Below are positions 36,048 through 44,136 of a stretch of 64,000 nt of DNA, in pieces (position 1 is the stretch's first letter; each line of letters opens with the position of its first letter). Location: NCBI RefSeq assembly GCF_025244845.1, contig NZ_CP104264.1:372001-436000 (forward strand), given 5' to 3'. This stretch comes from Arthrobacter sp. zg-Y1171. GTDB lineage: Bacteria; Actinomycetota; Actinomycetes; Actinomycetales; Micrococcaceae. The notes below the pieces were generated by a model. The model was not told the origin of the DNA and did no database searches. It saw nothing but the letters and a program-made list of their open reading frames with translations. The translations under genes and the position numbers were made by a program.

Positions 36048-36920
36048 TTGAATCGCGCCGAACGTAATGCCATGGTGGTGGAAAATCTGCCATTGGTTGG
36101 TTATCTCGTATCCGAAGTCTGCGCCAAGGCCACGCACCTCTCGCGTGATGACCTGGCCTCAGCCGGATCCATCGCCCTTATAACGTCCGCAGATTCGTTC
36201 GATCCGGACCTGGGTGTTCCCTTTGGAGCCTATGCCCGCCGACGCATCGTCGGTGCTTTTGCGGATGAAATGCGTTCCAATGACTGGGCCACGCGATCCG
36301 CCCGCCGGCGGATCAAGGAAACCCTCGCGGTGAAGGAAACCCTCACCGGCGCCCTGGGCCGCACTCCCAATGTGGACGAGATTGCCTCCGCCTTGGGTGT
36401 GGACCGCACTGTGGCTGAGGATGCACTGTCGGATGCTTCCCGCACAGTGTCCAGCCTGGACGAATCCGCGACGGATTTCCTGATCGCGGACATGCCGTCG
36501 CCCGAGGGTTCCCTCCTGGCCTCCGAGCGCTTGAAGTACCTGCAGGCCGCCGTCGCCGCCCTGCCGGAAAAGATGCGGTATGTAGTGGAGGAGATTTACT
36601 TCCACGACCGCACGGTCAAGGAAATCGCCGAAGAGCTCGGCAGCACCCACTCGGCCGTGTCCCAGCAGCGGGCCGAAGCGGTCCGCCTCCTTCGGGACGG
36701 CCTGGGCACGCATTACTCCGACGCTGCTGCGGCACCGGAACTCCAGTCCCGGATTGCACCGGCGCGCCGCAACGCCTATCTCACCTCAGTGGGAGAACGC
36801 ACCGCCGGCGGCATCACCCGGCACCATCTGGCCCCGGCCCTTCCCGGCGCGCAGGCTTTTGTGCCCGGACTTACGGGTGTTCCGGGCCGCCCGGCAACTT
36901 TCAATCCGGCCGCTTCCTAG
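36048..36920 (+). CDS. fliA: Flagellar sigma factor, sigma-28/FliA-WhiG type
   Basis: A 290-residue sigma-70 family protein. Region 2 is ENLPLVGYLVSEV, then DDLASAGSIALITSADSFDPDLGVPFGAYARRRIVGAFADEMRS; region 3 is RRRIKETLAVKETL...GRTPNVDEIASALGV; region 4 is LPEKMRYVVEEIYFHDRTVKEIAEELGSTHSAVSQQRAEAVRLL. The start is TTG 36048 after GGGGGT; ATG 36072 is the alternative but would clip region 1/2. The C-terminal 55 residues are an extra tail. It should read the five TWAC-N15-GCCGAWAR promoters in this island. No flgM anti-sigma gene is seen in the window. Confidence 0.93.
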   Translation: MNRAERNAMVVENLPLVGYLVSEVCAKATHLSRDDLASAGSIALITSADSFDPDLGVPFGAYARRRIVGAFADEMRSNDWATRSARRRIKETLAVKETLTGALGRTPNVDEIASALGVDRTVAEDALSDASRTVSSLDESATDFLIADMPSPEGSLLASERLKYLQAAVAALPEKMRYVVEEIYFHDRTVKEIAEELGSTHSAVSQQRAEAVRLLRDGLGTHYSDAAAAPELQSRIAPARRNAYLTSVGERTAGGITRHHLAPALPGAQAFVPGLTGVPGRPATFNPAAS

Positions 36921-36968
36921 GCTTACCGCCGCACTTAAATCTTTTTTCGAATTCTTTTTCAGAACTGC

Positions 36969-36995
36969 TAACACCCGTCGGTGCTCCGCCGATAG
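36969..36995 (+). promoter_or_regulatory. Sigma-28 promoter of fliC
   Basis: TAAC (36969-36972), 15 bases, GCCGATAG (36988-36995). A strong match to the FliA consensus, placed about 60 bases before the flagellin start. The mRNA should begin near 37002. Confidence 0.9.
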
Positions 36996-37004
36996 CTATG
37001 GTTG

Positions 37005-37048
37005 CAGGCCCACGGAAGGGCCTGTTAGTACAGCCCACTCACGGAGGA
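37005..37048 (+). promoter_or_regulatory. CsrA-binding leader of fliC (two sites)
   Basis: Site 1 is a hairpin, CAGGCCC/GGGCCTG with loop ACGGAA (37005-37024). Site 2 is ACGGAGGA (37041-37048), which overlaps the Shine-Dalgarno sequence eight bases before ATG 37056. CsrA dimers bind ANGGA in hairpin loops and bridge two sites, blocking ribosomes; the layout matches the Bacillus subtilis hag leader. Confidence 0.75.
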
Positions 37049-37055
37049 ATACATC

Positions 37056-37892
37056 ATGGGTTTCACAATCAACACCAACGTTTCGTCGCTCAACGCCATG
37101 CGCAACCTGAACCTGAACCAGACGAACCAGGCCAAGTCGGTGGAGCGCCTCTCCAGCGGTATGCGCATCAACCGTGCGGCTGACGACGCTGCAGGCCTGG
37201 CAATCTCCGAAGGCCTGAAGAACCAGGTTTCCGGTCTGACGCAGGCCGGCCGCAACGCCCAGGACGGCATCAGCCTCATCCAGACCGCTGAAGGCGCCCT
37301 GACCGAGGTCCACAACATCCTCAACCGTATGCGTGACCTGACGGTTCAGGCCTCGAATGATACGAACAACGCTGAGTCGCGTACGGCGATCCAGACCGAA
37401 GTCACCGCGCTGACCTCGGAACTGGGCCGGATCAAGGACACCACAAACTTCAACGGCATCCAGCTGCTGGACAACACGGTAACCTCCGGTGCAACGGCCG
37501 GCACGCTGAAGATCCAGGTCGGCGCCGATGCCAACGAGACCATCGACGTCACGATGGCCAACGTGGCCGCCACGCTCACCACGATGGGCGACCTGACCGT
37601 CGATTCGCAGGTAAATGCTGCCGCATCGACCACCAAGTTGGATGCTGCCATCAAGTCGACTTCGGATCAGCGCGCCACCTTGGGTGCACAGCAGAACCGC
37701 CTCGAGTCCACCTCGCGCTCCATCGCGGTGTCCGTGGAGAACCTCTCCTCGGCCAACTCCCGCATCCGCGACACGGACATGGCTGCGGAAATGGGTAACT
37801 TCACGAAGTCCCAGATCCTCTCCCAGGCCGCTACCGCGATGCTGGCCCAGGCCAACCAGATGAACTCCGGCGTTATGTCGCTCCTGCAGTAG
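37056..37892 (+). CDS. fliC: Flagellin
   Basis: A 278-residue flagellin, the filament subunit. The conserved N-terminal D0/D1 part contains INTNVSSLNAMRNLNLNQ and SSGMRINRAADDAAGLAI; the C-terminal part contains SRIRDTDMAAEMGNFTKSQIL and ends NQMNSGVMSLLQ. The variable middle (about 145-195) is very short, so the filament core is nearly bare. The C-terminal helix is the site to which FliW and FliS normally bind. It is transcribed alone from a sigma-28 promoter and ends at a hairpin (37950-37998). It is the only flagellin gene here. Confidence 0.96.
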   Translation: MGFTINTNVSSLNAMRNLNLNQTNQAKSVERLSSGMRINRAADDAAGLAISEGLKNQVSGLTQAGRNAQDGISLIQTAEGALTEVHNILNRMRDLTVQASNDTNNAESRTAIQTEVTALTSELGRIKDTTNFNGIQLLDNTVTSGATAGTLKIQVGADANETIDVTMANVAATLTTMGDLTVDSQVNAAASTTKLDAAIKSTSDQRATLGAQQNRLESTSRSIAVSVENLSSANSRIRDTDMAAEMGNFTKSQILSQAATAMLAQANQMNSGVMSLLQ

Positions 37893-37949
37893 TAGCAGCG
37901 CCTGACCAGATTCATCAGCAGTAACCGCAGAACCGGCAGGTGAATGGCC

Positions 37950-37998
37950 GCTGGCGGCGGGGAAACATGACTTGGACCTCACGCTTCCCGCCGCCAGC
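37950..37998 (+). terminator. Hairpin terminator of fliC
   Basis: GCTGGCGGCGGGGA and TTCCCGCCGCCAGC form a 13-base stem with one bulged G and a 21-base loop, 57 bases after the flagellin stop. There is no T run. Confidence 0.6.
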
Positions 37999-38108
37999 CC
38001 ATTCCCTGCCTTCTGTTTGTCACCGCAGGACATGCAACCCCAGCATGACCCAGCAGGATCCCGTAAGACACCAGCAGGACACGGCAGGACTTCTCAAGGA
38101 GCATTTTC

Positions 38109-39443
38109 ATGGCGCTAGGCATTGACGGGCTGATCAGCGGCATCGACACCACCGCCATGATTGCGGACCTGATGAAGATCGAAGCCCGCCCGCAGAAGCT
38201 CCTGAAGGACAAGGTCGAGAGCAACCAGCTCTTTGTGACCGCCCTGCAGAACCTCAACACCAAGATCGCTTCGCTGACCGAAGCCGCCGGGAAGATCGCC
38301 AAGGCAGGTGGAACGGACCGCTACGCCGCCGTCACCGGCTCCGCCAGCGTCACGGCCACCACCAAGGCCGGCGCTGCTGCAGGCTCGCTGGACATCACGG
38401 TGAACAAACTGGCCACGGCACAGGTCTCCCTTTCCAGCGCCATGGCGGCGTGGCCCAACGGCGATGCCCTTTCCATCTCCGCCAACGGAACCATCACCGA
38501 GCTCGACACGGCAGGCAAGAGCCTGGATCAGGTCATCAGCACCGTCAACAAAGCCAACCTGGGTGTCACCGCCGTCAAGATCGCTGCCGGCAGCGTGGAC
38601 GGCGTCGCCCAGTACCGGATGCAGTTCAGTGCCTCCGCCACGGGCTCGGCCGGTGCGTTTACCGTCTCGCAGAACGGCACGGACCTGGGTGCCATCCGCG
38701 CCGGTCAGGACGCCGAGGTCACCCTGTGGGCCGGGGTGGCCGGAGCCGAAACGAAGATCACCTCCGCCACCAACACCTTCACGGACCTGATGCCCGGTGT
38801 GGACATCACGGTCTCCGCGGTGTCCGCCGATCCGGTCAACGTGGCAGTGAGCCGGGACGTCAAGGCGATTTCGGCCGTCGCGGCATCTCTGGTGGCCACC
38901 CTGACGGATGTTTTCGGCTACATGGACCGGAACTCCGCCGTGACGATCGATACCTCCGACGGCGTCACCAAGACCACTGGTGGAGTATTCACCGGGGATT
39001 CGGCCACCCGCTCCCTGAAGCAGTCCATTATGGGTGCGGCCACCGGCTCGCTGGACGGGCGTTCGACGTCGGACATCGGCATTACCCTCACCAAATACGG
39101 CACCGTGGAGTTCAACGCCGACAAGTTCGCCGCCGCCCTCGCAGCGGATCCGGAAAAAACCCAGGCTTCGCTGCAGGCAATTGCCAGCCGCGTTGAGGCC
39201 GTAGGTAAGACAGCCTCCGATAAGTACGACGGCTCCATTACCAAGCGGATCCAGAGCCAGGAATCCACCGTGAAGTCCCTCAACAGCCAGGTTGAGCAAT
39301 GGGACCGCCGGCTGGCTTCGCGGGAATCCACGTTGAAGCTCGTCTGGACCAACCTTGAAGTCAAGCTGGGCTCCCTCAACAGCCAGATGGACTGGCTCAC
39401 CGGCCAGCTCGACTCCCTCACCGCCTCCTCGAGTAAGAAGTGA
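38109..39443 (+). CDS. fliD: Filament cap protein FliD
   Basis: A 444-residue protein. The start MALGIDGLISGIDTTAMIADLMKIEARPQ is the FliD_N signature, the C-terminal helices (SQVEQWDRRLASRESTLKL, then LEVKLGSLNSQMDWLTGQL) form the coiled coil of the cap leg, and the middle is an immunoglobulin-like beta region. Five copies cap the growing filament and fold flagellin. AAGGAG lies eight bases before ATG 38109. It starts the fliD-fliS-fliT-like operon. No sigma-28 site is evident in the 200 bases before it, so it may be read from the fliC promoter. Confidence 0.94.
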   Translation: MALGIDGLISGIDTTAMIADLMKIEARPQKLLKDKVESNQLFVTALQNLNTKIASLTEAAGKIAKAGGTDRYAAVTGSASVTATTKAGAAAGSLDITVNKLATAQVSLSSAMAAWPNGDALSISANGTITELDTAGKSLDQVISTVNKANLGVTAVKIAAGSVDGVAQYRMQFSASATGSAGAFTVSQNGTDLGAIRAGQDAEVTLWAGVAGAETKITSATNTFTDLMPGVDITVSAVSADPVNVAVSRDVKAISAVAASLVATLTDVFGYMDRNSAVTIDTSDGVTKTTGGVFTGDSATRSLKQSIMGAATGSLDGRSTSDIGITLTKYGTVEFNADKFAAALAADPEKTQASLQAIASRVEAVGKTASDKYDGSITKRIQSQESTVKSLNSQVEQWDRRLASRESTLKLVWTNLEVKLGSLNSQMDWLTGQLDSLTASSSKK

Positions 39444-39883
39444 CCGTGAACTACTCAATGGCAGCCAAACGGGCCGAATACGCACGCAATGCCGTGCTCT
39501 CCGCCTCGCCTGCCCGGCTCCTGACCATGCTGTACGACCGGCTGCTGCTGGACCTTGTCCGGGCCGAAACCGCGCAGCAGAATGCCGAGTGGCCGGTGGC
39601 TTCGGAGAACCTGCTCCATGCCCAGGCCATCATCACCGAGCTGATGGGCACGCTGAAGACCGAGGTGTGGGAGGGCGGGGAAAACCTGCACGGGATCTAC
39701 ACCTATTCGTTGGCGAACCTGATGAACGCGAACATCGGCCGGGACGCAAAGCTGACCCGGGAATGCATCGACCTGCTCGAACCGATCCGCCTGGCCTGGC
39801 ATGAAGCGGCGGCACAGCTCCCCGCTGCCGGTGCAACACCCGCAGCCGCAGGCACACCGGGAGGGGTTCTCGGTGTCGGCTGA
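39440..39883 (+). CDS. fliS: Flagellin export chaperone FliS
   Basis: A 147-residue protein. The start at GTG 39440 overlaps the fliD stop, and MAAKRAEYARNAVLSASPARLLTMLYDRLLLDL is the FliS signature. The four-helix bundle includes NAEWPVASENLLHAQAIITEL and YTYSLANLMNANIGRD. The C-terminal 25 residues are an Ala/Pro tail. FliS wraps the C-terminal helix of flagellin in the cytoplasm and prevents premature polymerisation; it also links to the FliC-FliW balance. Confidence 0.93.
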   Translation: MTVNYSMAAKRAEYARNAVLSASPARLLTMLYDRLLLDLVRAETAQQNAEWPVASENLLHAQAIITELMGTLKTEVWEGGENLHGIYTYSLANLMNANIGRDAKLTRECIDLLEPIRLAWHEAAAQLPAAGATPAAAGTPGGVLGVG

Positions 39884-40217
39884 ATCGGCAGAGCCCTACC
39901 GCGGCCCCGAGGAACTGGCCAACATCGCGCTCTGGGAATTCGTCCTCACGCAGCTCGAAGACAATCTGGAATCCTTCCTGGAAGGACAGTCCCTTACGGA
40001 ACAGGCCCGGGAGGTGGCCGCCGACTGGGAACCTCCGGCGGAACTCGGCCCGCTCCCCGAGGAACTCCTTACCCGTGCCCGGATGCTGTCCAAGGCGCAG
40101 ACCCGGGCATACGCCCAGCTGCGCAGCGAGTCGCGGACCAATAGGAAGCAGTCCCTGCTGATTCGCAGTGTCCCCGGCCCCGCGGCGTCGGCCGTTTATC
40201 TCGAAGTTGACGGCTAA
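39873..40217 (+). CDS. FliT-like small flagellar protein
   Basis: A 114-residue protein from GTG 39873, which follows GGGAGGGG and overlaps the fliS end. It is helical with acidic patches: GPEELANIALWEFVLTQLEDNLESFLEG, then LPEELLTRARMLSKAQTRAYAQL. It sits where fliT is usually found after fliS, and the size fits, but I see no sequence-level proof of FliT. It could be a chaperone for FliD. The operon ends here. Confidence 0.65.
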   Translation: MSAESAEPYRGPEELANIALWEFVLTQLEDNLESFLEGQSLTEQAREVAADWEPPAELGPLPEELLTRARMLSKAQTRAYAQLRSESRTNRKQSLLIRSVPGPAASAVYLEVDG

Positions 40218-40296
40218 AAGCAGCGAAATCGGAAGACTGCTTACTTTTCCTATACCGCATACTTGCAAAAATCCAAAAGAATTACTTGATTACCGC

Positions 40297-40323
40297 TTAC
40301 CTACTCGTTAATTCGGCCGATAA
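40297..40323 (+). promoter_or_regulatory. Sigma-28 promoter of the flgB-flgE operon
   Basis: TTAC (40297-40300), 15 bases, GCCGATAA (40316-40323). The -10 is a perfect consensus and the spacing is the same as at four other sites. The -35 has T instead of A at its second base, as in front of fliM. Confidence 0.75.
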
Positions 40324-40334
40324 CCATTAACGAG
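40304..40334. promoter_or_regulatory. Perfect inverted repeat enclosing the flgB -10 box
   Basis: CTCGTTAAT (40304-40312) and ATTAACGAG (40326-40334) are perfect 9-base arms. The 13 bases between them contain GCCGATAA. This looks like an operator that would block sigma-28 RNA polymerase. Confidence 0.55.
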
Positions 40335-40369
40335 CACGGATAGCTCACGAAAGAGGCCACGGATCGGCC
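40332..40369 (+). promoter_or_regulatory. Two ACGGA hairpins in the flgB leader, candidate CsrA sites
   Basis: GAGC-ACGGATA-GCTC (40332-40346) and GGCC-ACGGATC-GGCC (40355-40369) both present ACGGAT in a seven-base loop. The leader begins near 40330, so both are on the mRNA. Confidence 0.5.
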
Positions 40370-40402
40370 GCACTGTCCCTTTAGCGAGAACTGGGTTTCA
40401 CT

Positions 40403-40744
40403 GTGTTCGATTCCGTCTCCTCCATTGCGCTGCAAAGCGCCCTGGACGGTCTTGCCCTCCGTCAGCGGACCATCGCAAACAATATTGCGAATGTGAATAC
40501 CCCCGGCTACCAGGCCCAGCGCGTCACTTTCGAGGACGCCCTCGCTAAGTCGGTAAAAGCCGGCAATGGAGCAGTCGCCGCCACCACCTCGCGTTCCCTT
40601 GAACCCACCCGCCTGGACGGCAGCAACGTCAACCTGGACACCGAAACACTGTCCAATATCGACACCGTGCTGCGCTACCAGTTCGCCACCCAAGCCGTTG
40701 GCGGAGAAGCCAATTCCCTCCGCACGGCATTGAGGACCAACTAA
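40403..40744 (+). CDS. flgB: Flagellar basal-body rod protein FlgB
   Basis: A 113-residue rod protein from GTG 40403. FDSVSSIALQSALDGLALRQRTIANNIANVNTPGYQ is the rod-family N-terminus (NNIANVNTPGY motif). It begins the long flgB-flgC-fliE-fliF-fliG-fliH-fliI-fliJ-C40-fliK-flgD-flgE operon, whose genes mostly touch or overlap. FlgB forms the proximal rod with FlgC and FliE. Its stop shares a base with the flgC start. Confidence 0.94.
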   Translation: MFDSVSSIALQSALDGLALRQRTIANNIANVNTPGYQAQRVTFEDALAKSVKAGNGAVAATTSRSLEPTRLDGSNVNLDTETLSNIDTVLRYQFATQAVGGEANSLRTALRTN

Positions 40745-41136
40745 TGACTTTCGATGCCATCGGCATTGCCGCAACCGGACTCACCACGCACCGTAAGTGG
40801 CTGGACGCAGTTTCCGACAACCTGGCCAACGCCAACAATGTCTCCAGCACCGACGGTGCTGCTTTCCAGGCCCGCTACGTTGTAGCCCAGGAAGGCCGGG
40901 AAGGCAGCGGAGTCCACGTCACAGGCGTGGAGTACGGCGACGCCGAAGGCCGGATGGTCTACCAGCCGGACCACGCCCTCGCCGACGCCGAAGGCTACGT
41001 CCGTTACCCGGACATTGACCTCTCGGAGCAAATGGGCAACCTGATCCTTGCCCAGCGCGGCTATGAAGCGAATGCCGCCGTGGTTGACCGTGCCAAGAGC
41101 ACATACGAAGCAGCACTGCAGATTGGACGCTCCTAA
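40744..41136 (+). CDS. flgC: Flagellar basal-body rod protein FlgC
   Basis: A 130-residue rod protein. FDAIGIAATGLTTHRKWLDAVSDNLANANNVSS is the N-terminal motif. The C-terminal VRYPDIDLSEQMGNLILAQRGYEANAAVVDRAKSTYEAAL is the matching helix and the 'Q-R-x-Y-E-A-N' signature. It is exported and forms part of the proximal rod. The ATG shares its A with the flgB stop (TAATG). Confidence 0.95.
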   Translation: MTFDAIGIAATGLTTHRKWLDAVSDNLANANNVSSTDGAAFQARYVVAQEGREGSGVHVTGVEYGDAEGRMVYQPDHALADAEGYVRYPDIDLSEQMGNLILAQRGYEANAAVVDRAKSTYEAALQIGRS

Positions 41137-41441
41137 TGCCCGTTCCCGCCATCGCCGCAGTCAGCAGCACCACGCCGACGGGATACGTGGAAGCCGTAAA
41201 GCCCGCCGTCTCCACTGACGGTTCCTCCTTTGCCACGCAGCTCACCGGAGCCGTGGACAACGTCACCGAACTGCAGTCCACGTCCAAGACACTCGCCGTG
41301 CAGGCCGTGACCGGCGACCTTGATGACATCCACGCAGCCACCATCGCGTCCACCCGGGCCTCCGTCACCCTGGAACTTGTCGCCGCAGTGCGGAACAAGG
41401 GTGTTGACGCGTTCAACGAGATCATGCGGATGCAGGCCTGA
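41136..41441 (+). CDS. fliE: Hook-basal body protein FliE
   Basis: A 101-residue protein. The C-terminal half DDIHAATIASTRASVTLELVAAVRNKGVDAFNEIMRMQA is the FliE signature, which contains the helix joining the MS ring to the rod. The N-terminal half is a polar linker. ATG 41136 shares a base with the flgC stop, and its stop shares a base with fliF. It is the first rod subunit exported. Confidence 0.93.
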   Translation: MPVPAIAAVSSTTPTGYVEAVKPAVSTDGSSFATQLTGAVDNVTELQSTSKTLAVQAVTGDLDDIHAATIASTRASVTLELVAAVRNKGVDAFNEIMRMQA

Positions 41442-43036
41442 TGCCCGGACCCATGAGCGCGATGACCGGCCGGCTGGGCAAGACGGTAGGCCAGTTCACC
41501 CTGGCGCAGAAGACCATCGCCATTATCGGTATTGCCGTGGTGGCCCTGGGCATTGCGCTGCTTGCCTCCTGGCTGACCAAGCCGGCGTACACCCCGCTGT
41601 TCTCCGGCCTCGAAGCCACGGATGCCAACAGCATCGTGGAACAGCTCAAGACCGACGGCGTTCCCTACGAGGTTGCCAACGGCGGCGGCACCATCATGGT
41701 GCCGGAGGAATTCGTGTACGACCAGCGGCTCAAGGCCGCAGGCGCCGGCCTGCCGTCCGAATCCAGCGGCGGCTACTCGCTGCTGGACGAAATGGGAGTC
41801 ACCTCCTCGGAATTCCAGCAGTCCGTAACCTACAAGCGGGCCCTGGAAGGCGAGATCGCCAAGACCGTAGGTGCCATCGACGGCGTGAAGAACGCCTCCG
41901 TGCAGCTGGCCATCCCCGAAGACACCGTGTTCGTTTCCAAAAAAGCCGATCCCACCGCATCCGTATTCGTGGAAACGCAGAACGGGACCACGCTCAGCTC
42001 GGACCAGGTCTCCGCCATCGTGCACCTGACCTCAGCCTCGGTTGACGGTATGCAGTCCACCGACGTCGCCGTTATCGATGCCACCGGCACCGTGCTGTCC
42101 GCCGTCGGCACCGGCACTGTCGGTTCGGCCGACAAGCAGGCCACCGATTACGAGGAGCGGGTTACCGCCTCCGTGCAGACCATGCTGGACCGCGTAGTGG
42201 GTCCCGGCAACGCCACCGTAGCCGTGGCAGCCGACATGAACTATGAGTCCGCCAACCGGGTGGAGGAATCCTTCACCGCGCCGCAGGACACCCCGGCCCT
42301 GAACGAAGCCACCAGCACCGAGGAATACACCGGCGGTGCCAACGGCAGCGCCGCGGGCATCCTGGGTCCGGACAACATCGCGGTGCCCAACGGAGGTAAC
42401 GACGACGGCGCCTTCCGCTCCGAAACGAGCACCAAGAACAACGCGGTGAACAAGGTGACCGAAACCCGGGACATCCCGGCCGGTTCCCTGAACCGCCAGA
42501 CAATCTCCGTGGCACTGAATACCAATGCGGCCGCCGGATTGAACGTGGCAGACCTGGAAGCCCTGGTCGCCACCGCCGCCGGCATCAACGCCGAGCGCGG
42601 TGACGAGATCACGGTCGAAATGGTCTCCTTCAACGCAGACGGCGCCACCAGCGCGCGGGATGCCCTGGCCGAGGCACAGGCAGAAGAAGAAGCCGAACGC
42701 CGGGCACAGATGCTCCAGATGGGAATCATCGTGGCCGGCATCGTCCTGGTGGTCATCCTGGCCCTGGTCGCCTACGCCATGCGCTCCCGCCGGCAGAACC
42801 GCGAAGCCATCGACATTGGAGAACTGCCGGAGCTGGATCCACTGGCACCGGCCGCAGGCCTCACCATGCTGAGCGAACCCGCCCCGCTCGTTTCCACGGA
42901 CACGGCCTCCATGCAGATTGTGGCTGCTGCCGTGGACCAGGACCGCAAGCGGGCCGAACTCGACGCCTTGGCAGCACAGGACCCGGTTCGCACCGCTGAC
43001 TACCTGCGCAACCTCATGGAGGACACCCGAGCATGA
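41441..43036 (+). CDS. fliF: MS-ring protein FliF
   Basis: A 531-residue membrane protein. Transmembrane helices lie at about 25-45 (TIAIIGIAVVALGIALLASW) and 428-448 (MGIIVAGIVLVVILALVAYA). Between them are ring-building motifs (TPLFSGLEATDANSIVEQL, GAGLPSESSGGYSLLDEMG, VTYKRALEGEIAKTV) and a long periplasmic-side domain. The C-terminal tail (ALAAQDPVRTADYLRNLMED) binds FliG. It forms the base on which the motor and export gate are built. Confidence 0.95.
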   Translation: MPGPMSAMTGRLGKTVGQFTLAQKTIAIIGIAVVALGIALLASWLTKPAYTPLFSGLEATDANSIVEQLKTDGVPYEVANGGGTIMVPEEFVYDQRLKAAGAGLPSESSGGYSLLDEMGVTSSEFQQSVTYKRALEGEIAKTVGAIDGVKNASVQLAIPEDTVFVSKKADPTASVFVETQNGTTLSSDQVSAIVHLTSASVDGMQSTDVAVIDATGTVLSAVGTGTVGSADKQATDYEERVTASVQTMLDRVVGPGNATVAVAADMNYESANRVEESFTAPQDTPALNEATSTEEYTGGANGSAAGILGPDNIAVPNGGNDDGAFRSETSTKNNAVNKVTETRDIPAGSLNRQTISVALNTNAAAGLNVADLEALVATAAGINAERGDEITVEMVSFNADGATSARDALAEAQAEEEAERRAQMLQMGIIVAGIVLVVILALVAYAMRSRRQNREAIDIGELPELDPLAPAAGLTMLSEPAPLVSTDTASMQIVAAAVDQDRKRAELDALAAQDPVRTADYLRNLMEDTRA

Positions 43037-44136
43037 CCGACCTTGCCACTGCCCCGGCCGGACTGCCCTTTGCCGCCGCCTCGAACGGGTCCGCCCTTGC
43101 CCTAAGCGGCGCCCGGACGGATGCGGGATCCGGCGAGCTGACCGGCACCCAGAAGGCTGCCATCATTTTGATGCAGCTGGAAACCTCCCGGGCCGCGGTG
43201 GTTATGCAGCAGTTCACCGAGGCCGAGGCGCAGGCCATCGCGGCGGAGATTGTCCGGCTTCGCCGGGTGGACTCTTCCGTGGCCGAGGAAGCCATCAACG
43301 AGTTCTACGAGATGACCATTGAGGGCCGCCGCCGCGCCCACGGCGGCCGCGACGTCGCCATGGGACTGCTTGAAGCGTCCTTCGGTGTCGAGCGTGCCTC
43401 CGGCGTGATGGAACGACTGGCCTCCTCGATGGCGGGCAAGTCCTTCGAATTCCTCGAAACCGCTGAGCCCAACCAGGTGATTTCCCTGCTGGACGGCGAG
43501 CTGCCGCAGACCATTGCGCTGGTCCTGGCGCATATGCGTCCCCAGCGCGCCTCAGCCGTGCTGACCGGCCTGAGCGCGGAGCTGCGCACCGACGTCGCGC
43601 AGGCCATTGCAACCATGGCCCGCGCTACCCCGGAAGCCGTGCGCGTGGTCGCCGAAACGCTGCGGGCACGTGCCTCGGCGCTGGGCGCCGCCCGCGAGGC
43701 CACCGATGCCATCGGCGGCGTGCAGCCGCTGGTGGAAATCATCAACCGCTCCGACGCAGTCACCGAACGCGCGCTGCTCGAGGCGCTCGAGGAACGCGAT
43801 CCGGAGCTGGCGGAAGAAGTCCGCTCCCGGATGCTTACCTTCGCCGACCTGGTCAAGCTCGAACGCCGGGACGTGCAGCTGGTGCTGCGCGGCATCGATG
43901 TGGGCACCCTGGCCCTGGCCATGAAGGGTGCTTCCGAGGCGGTGCTGGACGCCATCCGCACCAACGTCTCCGAGCGCAACCGCGAACTGCTCGACGACGA
44001 AATCAAGGTTTCCGGTCCCGCCCGCCTCTCGCAGGTGGAAGAAGCACGCGCCAACATTGTCCGGGCCATCCGCGAAATGGAAGCCCAGGGCATCATCGAG
44101 GTGCATCATGCGGACGAGGAAGAATATGTCTACTGA
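43033..44136 (+). CDS. fliG: Motor switch protein FliG
   Basis: A 367-residue protein. Its N-terminal domain binds FliF (LTGTQKAAIILMQLETSRAA), and its middle domain contains the FliM-binding region (LDGELPQTIALVLAHMRPQRAS). The C-terminal torque domain has FADLVKLERRDVQLVLRGIDVGTLALAMKGAS, with the charged residues that meet MotA. The first 38 residues are a non-conserved Ala-rich extension. It overlaps fliF by four bases and the fliH start by eleven. Confidence 0.95.
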   Translation: MTDLATAPAGLPFAAASNGSALALSGARTDAGSGELTGTQKAAIILMQLETSRAAVVMQQFTEAEAQAIAAEIVRLRRVDSSVAEEAINEFYEMTIEGRRRAHGGRDVAMGLLEASFGVERASGVMERLASSMAGKSFEFLETAEPNQVISLLDGELPQTIALVLAHMRPQRASAVLTGLSAELRTDVAQAIATMARATPEAVRVVAETLRARASALGAAREATDAIGGVQPLVEIINRSDAVTERALLEALEERDPELAEEVRSRMLTFADLVKLERRDVQLVLRGIDVGTLALAMKGASEAVLDAIRTNVSERNRELLDDEIKVSGPARLSQVEEARANIVRAIREMEAQGIIEVHHADEEEYVY

